64,000 nt of DNA from Tanypteryx hageni (taxonomy: Eukaryota > Arthropoda > Insecta > Odonata > Petaluridae): the NCBI GenBank assembly GCA_028673005.1, contig CM054114.1, positions 127,563,307 to 127,627,306 on the forward strand. Direction: 5' to 3'. Both the position numbers and the translations under genes were made by a program. Of this stretch, positions 1 to 10,370 are shown piece by piece. The number at the start of each line of letters is the position of its first letter. The stretch's first letter is position 1. The notes below the pieces were generated by a model. It was given only the letters and a program-made list of their open reading frames with translations, was not told where the DNA came from and searched no databases.

Positions 1-207
1 TACCTACTTCAAAGCATCTGTGCGCTTGTGTCATCGATTCCACATATGGAGACAACTTTTGACGGAAGATCACGAAGAGTAATTATTGAAACAACAGGAT
101 GATTTCGAAAAATGGGCAAAATTGTCTGACTATCGTTATAGTAACAAAGAGTTTCTCGGGTGATAATCTGTGACTTTTAAATTCGCTTCCGTTATATAAG
201 TATAGAG

Positions 208-973
208 CAGTGTTTTTCAACCGTTGCTCCGCGGAGCACTGGGGCTCCGCAAACATGAGGCAGGTGCTCCGCAAGCCTTTTAAAAAATTAAAGTGAAAAG
301 TCCAATTATTGGAAATATAATATTAACTGTTTAATATCTGAATATTTCTCCAGCAAAGATTTGGACATTTCAAATTGTGTTTCGATTTGTACTGACGGTG
401 CAGCAAATATGAAAGGTGTACATGCAGGATTGGTTGCAAAATTTAAAAAAGTAGTGCCAAAAATTAAAATTACACATTGTATTATTCACCGAGAATTATT
501 AGCATGTAAAAAGTTAATTTCATTTTGTGGATCGTTTTCATGACAATGTAATATTCATGTACTGTAAAATGTAAAAAAGTATATGATACATATAGTGCCA
601 TACTAAATTACAGCAACAATTCAGATACCCTTGACTACAAAAAATTTTCGTCTAAAATTTAGCCAACATTTCTTTTTAATAATAAATTTGCGGAAGGATT
701 CGACGCGTATTCGAAAATCAATGGCCGCAAAATGAATCTCATTCTTTCAGGCGTCGTTTGGTTCAAGTGCCGCATTCATAGAGGGATTCTAAGTGATTTT
801 AAAATGCGAATGAAAAATATGCTGCATCGCATTTGCTCCCATTTAATTTTATGCCAACCTATAGGGAGAGGGGAGGGTTTTGATTTTATATAATAGAAGG
901 ATTTGGTCTGGTGCTCCTAAATTAGGGGATATCGTGGTGTGCTCCACGGTCTAATAAAGGTTGAGAAACACTG
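208..973 (+). mobile_element. Deleted hAT transposon with perfect 8-bp target duplication
   Basis: The element opens CAGTGTTTTTCAACC and closes GGTTGAGAAACACTG, which are inverted copies with one mismatch. The 8 bases gtatagag lie immediately outside both ends (200-207 and 974-981). An 8-bp duplication is the hallmark of hAT elements. The second arm also mirrors the nearby gctccgcgga stretch of the first. Only a short piece of transposase remains inside (361-543), so this is an internally deleted copy that could only have moved with transposase from elsewhere. The boundaries are seen directly. The family assignment rests on the terminal sequences, the duplication and the residual protein. Confidence 0.93.
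361..543 (+). pseudogene. hAT transposase fragment (GTF2IRD2/ZBED5-like group)
   Basis: About 50 residues read as a piece of the catalytic domain of BED-finger hAT transposases. The recognisable blocks are CVSICTDGAANMKG, containing the conserved TDGA with a catalytic aspartate, and THCIIHRELLACKKL, matching the family pattern of a THC..HRE.L. segment. Intact proteins of this family have about 550-700 residues, so more than 90 percent is missing. The frame is open upstream but has no BED finger, and it ends in a stop shortly after the HRE block. It lies wholly between the terminal repeats at 208 and 973 and shares their orientation. It cannot be functional. It resembles the larger hAT at 19981-25497 in family but has different terminal repeats. 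Confidence 0.85.
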
Positions 974-981
974 GTATAGAG

Positions 982-3140
982 TATGCGCATTCAAATTTCA
1001 TCGCTTCTTTTATCAAGATTCTCAATAGTTTGTTCAGCATGTAATTTAAGGTTTTCAAGATAAAAATTATGTATAATCTTGTTTTCACAATATTAAGATA
1101 AATTCATTATTAGTTGTATATGTAATTTTATAAATTTTTAATTTTCAGAAGGCGTATATACCCCACGATAAGACGCATCCCATTTTGCAGGACAAAAAAA
1201 TGAAAAAGGTGCATTATATATACGGGTATTCACGATATATACATAATATACATACATATATTCATATATGAGTATATATACGAAAACACATACATAAATA
1301 CATCCTAAATACCGGTACATAGAAGGAAAGAGGGAGGGGAGGGAAGAAGAGGATCGTCGAAGCGTAATAGGTAGGGTATCTCGAAGAGAAGACTGATAAT
1401 TAAAGTTTGCGGTTACCAGGGAAAGGAAGTGGTAACGACAGTTCCCCAAAAGGGACGATGAGATAAGAGACTTTGGTTCGAAAACGGAAGGGAAGGGGTT
1501 GAGAGATGAAGGAAGGGGAGGATAGGAGTGGAGTTTATCTCAGGGAATTAGCGGAACATCTGAAAAGGGATCTTTAAGTTAAAGGGTGCGGTAAATAGGA
1601 CCGGCTGCTGCGTCGGATGGGTGGATTTACCGACAGCGAATTTAAGAGGGAGCGTTTTATCTCGATGCGAAATAGGATTTGACTAATCTCGGAGATGAGC
1701 GATCCCATTTTTGACTTTCCCAAAGGAAAACTGTTCGCAATATGTATTTTACTAATACTGTTGAGCTCCCTGTGTCATTTTAAGTATTTTGTCAACAAAG
1801 AGTATAAAATGTACGAAGCGTTCCTATGATCTTTTGATAAAAGATTAATTACACTTCCTGATCCTTATTTTGACATTCGATTATTCGAAGACCAAAGAGA
1901 AAATCCAGCTAAATCCATTAAAATAAAATTTGTTGGAAGATCGAGGAAGATAAACTTCCGTGCATATGATAATAATGCAATTTTGATTCATGATTAAAAA
2001 GTATGGATAGGTACAGAAAGAAGATTCCTAAAAATACAGCTTATGCACGCACCAACATAAATTAGGAATACAGTTACTTGTGTAATCAGGTAAACATGTT
2101 TTACTCTGCCTTTTATTTAGTTTTTGTTAAATTCGTTTAAGACTTCAAAAAAATGCTCATTTACACGGCATCGAGTAGAAAGGCGGAAGATCCAAAGGAG
2201 ATTAACTAGAAAAAGAAAGTTTAACTTCGTTAATGGAATGTGATCAGATTTATATGCGAAATCTACTTTAATTCGCAATATATGACATTTTTTATGCTTC
2301 GGGCGAGAATGACATCAAGAGCAATGTGTGGCGGATCACACAAACCGCTTCATTTGCGATATTTCTAGACCAATGTCATTTGTCAGAATTTACGGCATTA
2401 ATATTGCCGTTTCATTTCATCGAGTCGACATACATATTTTGCAACGATGAAAAATTCCATACTCCCTTGATATCTCACATATTTCAGTTGAAGTAAATGA
2501 AGAGTTTTGATAAATAACCTAATAATTTCTTTACTTCTCATAAGGTTATACCAAGTGCAATGCTTCTAAGAAATAAATTAACCCAGGATATATTTTTTTC
2601 TATTTTTCAACGTAAGAGTGTTTCAGAAATATATGGGACTAAATAATATGAGTTTCACTGACTCATCATTATTGTGCCATGATCTTTAAATAATATTCTG
2701 GAGCGCTGATACTCGATAACATTATAAGCTTATTGCATGACTTAAATATTGAATACTCACAAGATTTTGATTAACGTTTGTCAAAGCAACCCTGTATTAT
2801 GATTTTTCAAAGATAGATATTGCAAGTCAAAAGTTAAGGAAAAGGGGAAAAAACTAGTCCAATAAAAGAAATACGATCTCCGTGGGAAGCAATATTTAGA
2901 TCATTAATTCGAAATTTGTAGATTTTGCAGCCTAACTTGAAACATTTACTTCATTCGTTTTTTATTGAAATGGCTGAATATTAAACTAGGTATGATATTT
3001 TACAATATCTGACGCACATTAGGTGAGACCACATATTCAATTTTTACTAGATCAATCAGATTGTGTGTAGTCGCATCGCAAAAAATCATGAATATTATCG
3101 ATCGTGACTTAAAATGATAAGATATTTATTAAATATAAAA
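982..3140. other. AT-rich stretch without a recognised gene
   Basis: I see no coding region. A TA-rich simple-sequence patch with tatatac and cataca motifs lies at about 1218-1310. A purine-rich G/A patch follows at about 1318-1560. The remainder is unique-looking AT-rich DNA with stops in all frames. Confidence 0.6.
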
Positions 3141-3175
3141 AATATTGGGAATAATTTTGAAACAAGAAAAAGTCT

Positions 3176-3245
3176 GCTATGACCGGGAATCGAACCCTGG
3201 TCTTCCACTTTCCGGGCGGATATTCTACCACTGAACTATCGTAGC
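3176..3245 (-). tRNA. tRNA-like sequence, Gly-like body, probably a pseudogene
   Basis: Read on the minus strand, 70 bases fold into a near-canonical cloverleaf. The acceptor arms are GCTACGA and TCATAGC with one mismatch. The D arm has the tRNA-Gly-like GTTCAGTGGTAGAAT (A box), the anticodon stem is TCCGC/GTGGA, and the T arm holds GGGTTCGATTCCC (B box) with one mismatch in its stem. The 7-base loop reads CCGGAAA, giving a nominal GGA (Ser) anticodon on a Gly-like body, but the usually invariant T before the anticodon is C. That and the nearby diverged second copy suggest a tRNA-derived repeat rather than a working tRNA gene. Confidence 0.45.
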
Positions 3246-3402
3246 AGATCAATTTTCTCGTTTCTGAACGCGGATGTTTTCTTGGTAAAGACGGAACTAG
3301 CCAAGCTAGCATCAAACTGCCCCAACGGATGTCCTCGAAGAGATAAATCGAAGAAAACTCCTTCCTCTCAAATGGTGAGATTGCCAAGCAAGAAATTGAT
3401 CT

Positions 3403-3466
3403 GCTACGTTAGTTCAGTGGTAGAATATCCGCCCGGCAAGCGGAAGATTCGATTCCCGGTCATAGC
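3403..3466 (+). pseudogene. Second tRNA-like copy with a damaged T arm
   Basis: This is the plus-strand partner of the copy at 3176-3245. The acceptor, D arm and anticodon stem (TCCGC/GCGGA, now perfectly paired) are kept. About 6 bases are missing where the variable region meets the T stem, so the T arm cannot form. The loop reads CCGGCAA. It is a pseudogene or SINE relic. Confidence 0.6.
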
Positions 3467-3500
3467 AGACTTTTCTCGTTTCAAAATTATTCCCAACATT

Positions 3501-4060
3501 ACAGCTTATGCCTGCCTGCATAGGAACTTCGGATCGCTTTATTCCTTTAAATTCACAAAAATGATTGATTGGAATGCCGCCAAAATGATAACGCTATTAC
3601 TCGCTAATAGTATGCTAAAACAAAAATAAACATTTCATTTTTGTTCTATACCTAATCGATAGGATTTAAATACTAAAGAATGTTTGATTTCCATCTAACT
3701 AACTAAATATATTTTAAAATTCATTTTTGTTTTGCCTTTGAAATTGACATCGCAACTTTTATGCTATCAGCAGAGAAACATTTTCTGGAACAGCGAGTTA
3801 TTTTACAAAAAAATACATGTAGATATTGGAATTCCAATTAGCAGAAATTTCTTTACTCAAGACAGAAAACGAAAACTACGGCTACTCCAGAAATAGAGAA
3901 AAATGTTTGTTTTTATTTTACGCGATTCTTCGGCAAGTTGACTAACGGCCGGTAAATGAAATTTAACAAATCCTCCAGTTGGAAAGAATCGCCAAAACGA
4001 GCGAGAAATAAAAGAAACTATCTGGCAGTCGAGGTTTAAATTACGTTGGGAGGTTAGGAG
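3501..4060. other. AT-rich stretch without a recognised gene
   Basis: No coding or RNA feature is visible. The open frame running out of the tRNA-like repeat to 3629 shows no family motif. Confidence 0.6.
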
Positions 4061-4247
4061 GAGAGATAGAGAGAGAGAGAGAGAGAAAAAAGATAGAGAG
4101 AGGAGAGATAGAGAGAGGAGAGATAGAGAGAGGAGAGATAGAGAGAGGAGAGATAGAGAGAGAGGAGAGATAGAGAGAGAGGAGAGATAGAGAGAGAGGA
4201 GACATATAGAGAGGGGAGAGATAGAGAGAGCGGAGAGAGAGAGAGAA
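4061..4247. repeat. GA-rich minisatellite, about 15-bp unit
   Basis: Repeated ggagagatagagaga units, roughly 8-10 copies with small length changes, continue into plain GA runs at both sides. On the complementary strand they translate into a Ser-Leu-Tyr repeat that has no meaning as a protein. Confidence 0.95.
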
Positions 4248-5575
4248 GAAAACTTGATAAATATTTTTTTAAAATATTATCATTTCCGTTGCTTACTGAA
4301 CTCGTTCCGCACACCAATTTTCTCCGTACGTTCGCGCAATCTCTCCGTCTCCTTTCGTTTATTGTTTTCTTTACGACTTGGAGTCGGGTTGGCTGGTTGA
4401 GTGTAGGAAAATGAAACAGCGTGACATCGGAGCTAAACAGAACGTATTTTGCTCTTTGCCTCTTTTTTTTCTCAACCGCCATATTACTCCCTCTCTCTCT
4501 CTCTCTCTTCGTATTCTGCTAGACCCGAGGAAGGCGCCTCATTAAACCCCTGACACCGACAGCAATGCGTGGGGAGTTTCTATCCTCCCATTCCAATCTC
4601 TCCCGACCGAAGACGCAACGAATTCTCCAGTTGGTCTTACAATTAAGCATTAAAATATCTCTTCAGAATGGTCGTGTAAATGTTTTAGAATCTTTATATC
4701 CATGATAAAAGCTCCTATGCATATACTTAGAGTGATTTATTAAGTTTGTATTGAGTTTAAAAAAGTTAAAAAATTCTAACGAATTTTCTCAAGGAACGGA
4801 GAGCGTTAGATCGTTAATATATATGATACCGTCCTTTATTCTCAGCCAGAATGTAAATTAATTTTCGTCGATCTTTATAAATTAATTAAATAATTGTATA
4901 TATATATTCAAGGTTAATATTTAAAAAAGTTGGTGTTACGTCATTTTACATATTTTTTTAATAGCTAAAACCAAGCAAGTTACCAGTACGACAATGAATT
5001 CTCCTCTGTAATTAAGCAATTAATTATTTTAACTTGTATAATTTGAATGAATATCAATTTGTAAAATTCAATTTTGTCAAAAACTCAGAATGACCTGAAA
5101 ATGCTATGTGCTTAAAAGCCACACGTTGTGTTATTCTTCTCTAGAATTAAAAGAACGAAATTCTTTAAGGGCCTTGTTTGATGGAAATTTATAGGCTTGA
5201 ATTTGAAAACTCAGGAAGTTGGGAGGATAACACTAACACCTAATATAGGATTTTTTCTGAGTTTCCAGCCTGAATATATAAAAAGAGGAAAATTGCGCAA
5301 AAGCATTTATAACGCTTTAGGAAATGAATTTTGACCGTTATTTTTAAACTCAATTTTGCATGAAATTGACAATATTGGATAAAAATAAAGCTATAACTGT
5401 CAAATGAAATTGTGTTTTATCTTCGTGAAAGAGAGTTCGTATTGAATTAAAAATTTAACAAACCTATAAGTAATATATTATACAGTGGAAATTGGAAATA
5501 AAATAATACCTCAAATATATAAATGAATGTTTGACACTCGGAATACGTAACCCAACCAAACAGATCTAATACGAT
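4248..5575. other. AT-rich stretch without a recognised gene
   Basis: A short CT microsatellite lies at about 4490-4510. Otherwise this is AT-rich sequence with no sustained frame and no recognisable mobile-element ends. Confidence 0.6.
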
Positions 5576-5870
5576 ACAAATTTAAATTATTCTTGATTTT
5601 AAAAATAGAATCGTGGTATACTTTTAGTTGCTTTCATAGATGCTAATAATCGTGTAAACACATACACACACAGCAAATTCTCTAACTATTTCGATTAACC
5701 CCTTATAAAATATTAGATAATAGGACACAAATTTCAATTATTCTTGATTTTAAAATTTGACTCGTGGTATACTTTCAATTGCTTTCATTGATGCTAACGA
5801 TCGTGTAAATACATACACACACATCAAATTCTCTAACTATTTCGACTAAACCCTTATAAAATATTAGACC
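5576..5870. repeat. Two-copy tandem duplication, 151-bp period
   Basis: Copy one starts at 5576 and copy two at 5727. Both contain ttattcttgattttaaaa, a cgtggtatact block, catacacacaca and the closing ccttataaaatattaga, with scattered substitutions. The divergence points to an old duplication. Confidence 0.88.
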
Positions 5871-6599
5871 TCTTAAGTTAACGATTTACTGGTGCTATTC
5901 ATAAGATTTTTTCTTATGTTTTTGGCGAAATTAAATGCAATTAACATTGAATATTTTCTACGAATACTTCTTTATAGTCTTATAGTTTGCGTATACATTT
6001 TTTGGGATATTTTTCATTGAATATTCATACTGATCAAGCTTATCCGGAAAGTAATCTCACTTTATTTTTTATATTTAGCACTAATTTTTTTTTATCATTT
6101 ACCACATTTCAAATTTTAACCGGAACCAGTGGTTTGTAATTTCAGTTTGATCTGCACACTGAATTTGTCAAGAGAACTCTAGTTTCAACAAACAATCATT
6201 AGTTAATTTTTGGAATACATGCATTTAAGGTTAATATATCTACTGTAGAATATTACTACTATAATTTAATACAGCTTTTCTAATATCGATTATTCACAGA
6301 GAAAAATGCCCTAGGCGTCGCATGTTTGTTTGAAACGTGGTATTCTGACGTATTTGCTGTTCCTCGTTATTGATCAAGTCATGGATCCTTTCGCTTCACA
6401 TGTGAGAGGCTGTTGAGATGATGCACGGCGGGAAATTAATTGGCTCCGGTATTGCTTCAATATGAGGCTAAAATTAGGATAAAAAGGTTTGCAACCAATG
6501 ATAAGCTATGTATTATGCGTTCATCTAGTTTGTTAGAGGCATTTTTGGAAATTAAATAAGAGAAAATATATTTTGTTCAAGAATGTCAAATGTAATCTG
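5871..6599. other. AT-rich stretch without a recognised gene
   Basis: Nothing interpretable is seen. A slightly GC-richer patch at about 6300-6460 has no frame or terminal repeats. Confidence 0.55.
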
Positions 6600-6815
6600 T
6601 AAGTTTGAGAGATAGTAAACATTACTATGCATATTCTTTTTTCTCTTGTAATATTGTTTCCACTTGCCCTTATGGTCAACAAGCAACATACGTATTTTTA
6701 CTTGCTCCATATACGAAGTATAGAGAAAGTATTGTTTTCATGAAAAAAAAATCAAATTCGAGATTTCAAAGGAAAAACATGTTTTAAGGTCTCTTGTACA
6801 CGTATATGTAAAAAT
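6600..6815 (+). repeat. Dispersed repeat family Y, copy 1
   Basis: It contains the family core ccatatacgaagtata followed by gtattgttttcatgaaaa, a cgagatttcaa block and a gttttaaggtc block. The same ordered blocks recur at 7060-7375 (+), 12180-12340 (-), 29935-30235 (-) and 54945-55275 (-). No protein or terminal repeat was identified. Confidence 0.75.
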
Positions 6816-7059
6816 GTATTGGAATAAAAGTTGTAGGAAATTTAATTTGCTACGAACTTTGTTTTAAATATTTTTCCATATAATGAATGCATTGTTTACG
6901 AGATATTTATATTTTTAGCTTCCGACTATTGTTAACAATTGAGGCTTAGTTGTAGTTAAATCTTAGAAACGCTCCTTTTTATTTTCTTAATTGTTGGAGT
7001 TTTGTGGCTATATCCAATAACAGAAGGCTATGGTTTGAATTTATTTCTGTTCTTTGTAA

Positions 7060-7375
7060 AGTCTAAAATTTTCCCGCAAAAATATTTTTACATTCTCCAT
7101 ATACGAAGTATAGTTTTCATGAAAAAAATCGAATGCGAGATTTCAACGGAAATATATGTTTTAAGGTCCCCTGAACACGTTTTATTATTTTCTCGATGAT
7201 GTCTGTGGGTGTGTCTGTGACCAGAGTATTTTGAGAGCTCTAACTCAAAAATTAATATTCCTATCAGCAAAAATTTCATATTTAGCATTTATATTTAAAA
7301 TTCAAGAACTGATTAGAATTGAGCTAATATCAGTCGACCGGAATTAGATGTTTATTCTTGTCATTTTTCCGTTTG
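7060..7375 (+). repeat. Dispersed repeat family Y, copy 2 (longest plus-strand copy)
   Basis: The core blocks of family Y are followed by gatgtctgtgggtgtgtctg, then ctctaactcaa, then gaccggaattag.tgttta and cttgt. The same downstream blocks occur in reverse order at about 29935-30110, so the unit is at least 300 bases long. Confidence 0.78.
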
Positions 7376-7767
7376 TGTCAAATATCTTCTGTAATTCTTC
7401 ATTTACGTAATCGTATATAATTACCTAAGTTGTATATAATTTAATTTTTTATAACTTTTGTATTTAATATTTTTTGTAGAAATATTTCAGTTCAATATTG
7501 ACAGCGATTCCAGCGCCGCCAACTTATAAATTACCAACTACATATAGAAAAAGTCATGTGTTGGCCACATCAGATTTTTCATAACAGTACTTATTTATTA
7601 ATTTAATTTATTTATTTATTTAATCATTTATCACATACAGCGATACCGCCAATTTACAGTGAAAATTAAACATTCAAAAATTAACAACATAACAACCAAA
7701 ATAAAGTACAAATAATATAAAATGAAATACAATATAATATAAGTGTATGCAGGAGCAGTCAATAAAA

Positions 7768-9384
7768 TTAGGTTGTGCGACAACATGACATTCCGTTTTT
7801 AAGAAAAGACTCTTTGGACATTGAAAAAGGATCTACATTAGGGGAAAGTGAGTTTAAAAGGGAGGGGAGACGAAAGAAAAGAGAACGTTTAGCAAGTGAA
7901 ATTCTGGGGGTGGGGTAGTAAAATAAGAAAGAAGAGCGAGTAGATCTATTAGGAACACGGAAATTAAATTGAGCAAGTAACTCAGGACAGTCAGTAATAG
8001 AGTTTAGTATATTGTATATAAAAGAAAGATAAGACTTAGTTCGATGAACAGAGGGATAATCCAAAGAAAGGGAAAATAAGATCTTACTATTAGAGAGTTG
8101 GCGAAAGGAGGGCACACGGGATTTAACAATTCTCAGAAAAAAATTAATGACACAATCCAAAGAGGCAAGGTTGGAAACAGAAGACATTGACCAAATAGGA
8201 GAACAGTAGTTAACCACAGGTAAAATAAAAGAAGAAAAATACAATCTAAGAGCCAGTGGATCAGTAATTTCTGTAAAACGATATAAAATTCCCAGGAGAG
8301 ACATTGCTTTATTTTTTATTTTCAAAATATGATCAGAGAAGCCAAGTTTAGTATCAAAGACTACGCCAAGGTCTTTCTGTTTGGACACTCTAACCAATGG
8401 AACAACATTTAGTGTATAATTAAAATTTATAACATTTTTAAGAAGAGAGATGGACATTACATTACATTTATTTGAATTTAATTTAAGTTTCCAGAAATCA
8501 CACCAATTAACTACCAGATTAAGTGCCGATTGGAAAGACACACAATCAGCCATACCGGAGATCACTTTAAAAATTTTGCAATCATCAGCATAAAGCAATA
8601 TATCTGCTGTGGGAGAAGGGATGAGGGTAGCCAGATCATCAACATATAAGTTAAATAAATAAGGTCCTAAGACACTCCCTTGTGGGACTCCTGAAGTAAC
8701 AGTCAACCAATCCGAGGCAATTCCAGCTAAGACAACACGTTGTACGCGGTTATTTAAAAAACTTTTTAACAAATTAAGAAAATTACCATGGATATTGTAC
8801 CGTTGACTAAGTTTATAAGTGAGTAATTTATGATCTAGAGAGTCGAAAGCTTTTGAGAAATCCAAGTAGACAGTATCTAGCTGAGCCCTATTTATTATGG
8901 CATCAACAGCATGGTGTTGATAAACTGCTAAATTAGTTAGGCAAGAGCGGCCAGTAAGAAAACCATGTTGCCTAGTTGATAGGTGAGGGGATGTAAAATA
9001 GTAAAGTCGGTTAAGGATGATTCTTTCACAGATACTAGAGACAATAGGGAGGATAGATATAGGACGGTAATTAGTTACATCGTATTTTGAACCAGACTTA
9101 TGAATGGGAATTATGTTAGCAGATTTCCACTGGGAGGGAAAAGTTCCCAGAGAGAAAGAGCGGTTAAAAATAATACATAGAGGAATAGAAAGAGAAGAAG
9201 CGCATTTACGAAGAAATATAGGGCTGATACCATCAGGGCCCGGAGTACGGTAGGGGGAAATTTTACAGAGGAATTCAAAAACTTCTTGAGGGGTTGTTTG
9301 AAGTTGAGATAGAGAAAAGTTACAAACAGGTGAGAGAGTAACATCATTATCCAGGTTCAGAGGGGAAATAGTAGGGGGTGACAA
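7768..9384 (-). pseudogene. Reverse transcriptase half of the LINE polyprotein
   Basis: This 538-codon frame encodes the reverse transcriptase that would copy element RNA at a nicked chromosomal target. Motifs appear in the expected order: TPGPDGI near residue 48, NYRPISILP, QHGFLTGRSC, the YLDFSKAFDSLDH block holding the first catalytic aspartate, SGVPQGSVLGP, and LLYADDCKIF with the catalytic pair of aspartates. A conserved tail follows (KDLGVVFD, ILPVVNYCSPIW, RVPNRSTRSS). The first methionine at 9384 is not a true start. The protein continues from the endonuclease frame upstream but is shifted by one base at the A run near 9393. The catalytic residues are intact. Confidence 0.93.
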
Positions 9385-10310
9385 GCAATTAAAAAAGAAA
9401 TACGAAGTAAAGCAGATCTATGAGATCCCTCGGCATTCGTATTTTCATAATAAATTTCTTCTGGGATCCAAGAATAATTGCGGCGGCCGTTAACGAAACA
9501 CCAAAGTTTCCTGGAATTGGAGGAAATAGAGTCGGATATACTCTTCGTATGCTCAGCATAGTCGCGGCGAATTAAAAGCTTGGAATATCGCCGTAAGTCG
9601 GAAAAAGAATTGCGAGATTCTTCACTAGGGTAGGCTTTCCACAGATACCAGGCATGATTTTTGTTTCTCAGAGTATGAATTGTGTCAATTTTAAACCATG
9701 AAGGGAATTTCTTAGACTTAGGAGTAACAACCGGAACAAAGTCCTTCAGAGCATCATCAATGAGGTCGTAAAAGAGACTAACGGCCTCGTCGGGGGGAAG
9801 AGCGCTCAGCAGGCACCACGGGATAAGGTTGAGACAGCTGTTGTAGTCATCCCAGTGAACCTTAGACCAAGCAGGAAAGGGTCGTGGAGGGGGAGGGGAA
9901 ACAGCACGGGGTTTCTCAGTGCCTGGAATTCTGAGAACGGCATCTAGCGAAACATGGTTACTGTCGAAAATATTCCGGCCAGGGCTAATTGCGTTCGGAG
10001 GGGCAGAAACAGAGGATACAATGTAGTCCAGCGTTGCCAGATTGCGGGTTGGGTGAGGATTGAGTTGAAACAGCCGGAGAGCAGATACAAAGTGATTAAT
10101 AAAATATTCATCATGGGCATTTTTTGTAGTGCCACACGACGAGGAATCCCACAGAATTGAGAGATTCAAGTCACCAAAAAGCACAACATGACCAAGGGGT
10201 AAAACATTCAAAATAGACGAAAAACAGTTTTCAAGTACTGCTAGATCACTACATCTACATCTACAAGTTACCCTGCAATTCACCAAGTTGGTGGGTGGCA
10301 GGGGGTGCAA
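9357..10310 (-). pseudogene. Endonuclease C-terminal half and linker of the LINE polyprotein
   Basis: This frame carries the second half of an APE-type endonuclease. The VVLFGDLNLSILW block has the conserved GD.N, LDYIVSS is the usual D-Y-I segment, and SNHVSLDAVL corresponds to the SDH catalytic motif with N in place of D. A linker that binds the domain to the polymerase follows, including RRDYAEHTKSI and KLWCFVNGRRNYSWIP, a block also present in the related LINE near 22370-22460. The first 25 or so residues come from the short insertion at 10249-10370, not from the endonuclease. At its end the frame runs out of phase with the polymerase. Endonuclease activity is unlikely. Confidence 0.88.
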
Positions 10311-10370
10311 TGCACCAAGTCCTACCTAAAGATTGTCTAACGCAATTCGAAATTCCCTATTGTGATCTCC
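10249..10370 (-). mobile_element. Short LINE-tail-like insertion inside the endonuclease
   Basis: On the minus strand a segment ends in the hexamer run TGTAGATGTAGATGTAG, preceded by a GC-rich hairpin-prone stretch (CCACCCACCAACTTGGTG). The coding sequence is interrupted between YRPPAS and DLAVLENCF. TGTAGA-type tails after a GC-rich hairpin resemble the 3' ends of a LINE group common in insects, so I read this as a strongly 5'-truncated LINE copy. A 13-base tandem pair (10357-10369 and 10370-10382) sits at its other edge. The exact boundaries are uncertain. Confidence 0.55.

Larger units (their letters stand above)
3141..3500. repeat. Inverted repeat with a tRNA-like sequence in each arm
   Basis: The left arm (about 3141-3262) is a diverged reverse complement of the right arm (about 3386-3500), with a spacer of about 125 bases. 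The match covers the tRNA-like core and also its flanks: tcaaaattattccca next to the 3' side and the gatc/ttct junction next to the 5' side. The repeated unit is therefore larger than the tRNA-like core, as expected of a tRNA-derived dispersed repeat inserted or duplicated head to head. Confidence 0.8.

Noticed and set aside
1138..1449. 103-codon minus-strand frame
   Set aside because: Largely a translation of the TA-rich simple sequence at 1218-1310.
4054..4482. 142-codon minus-strand open frame ending in Ser-Leu-Tyr repeats
   Set aside because: The repeats come from the GA minisatellite; there is no domain and no supporting context.
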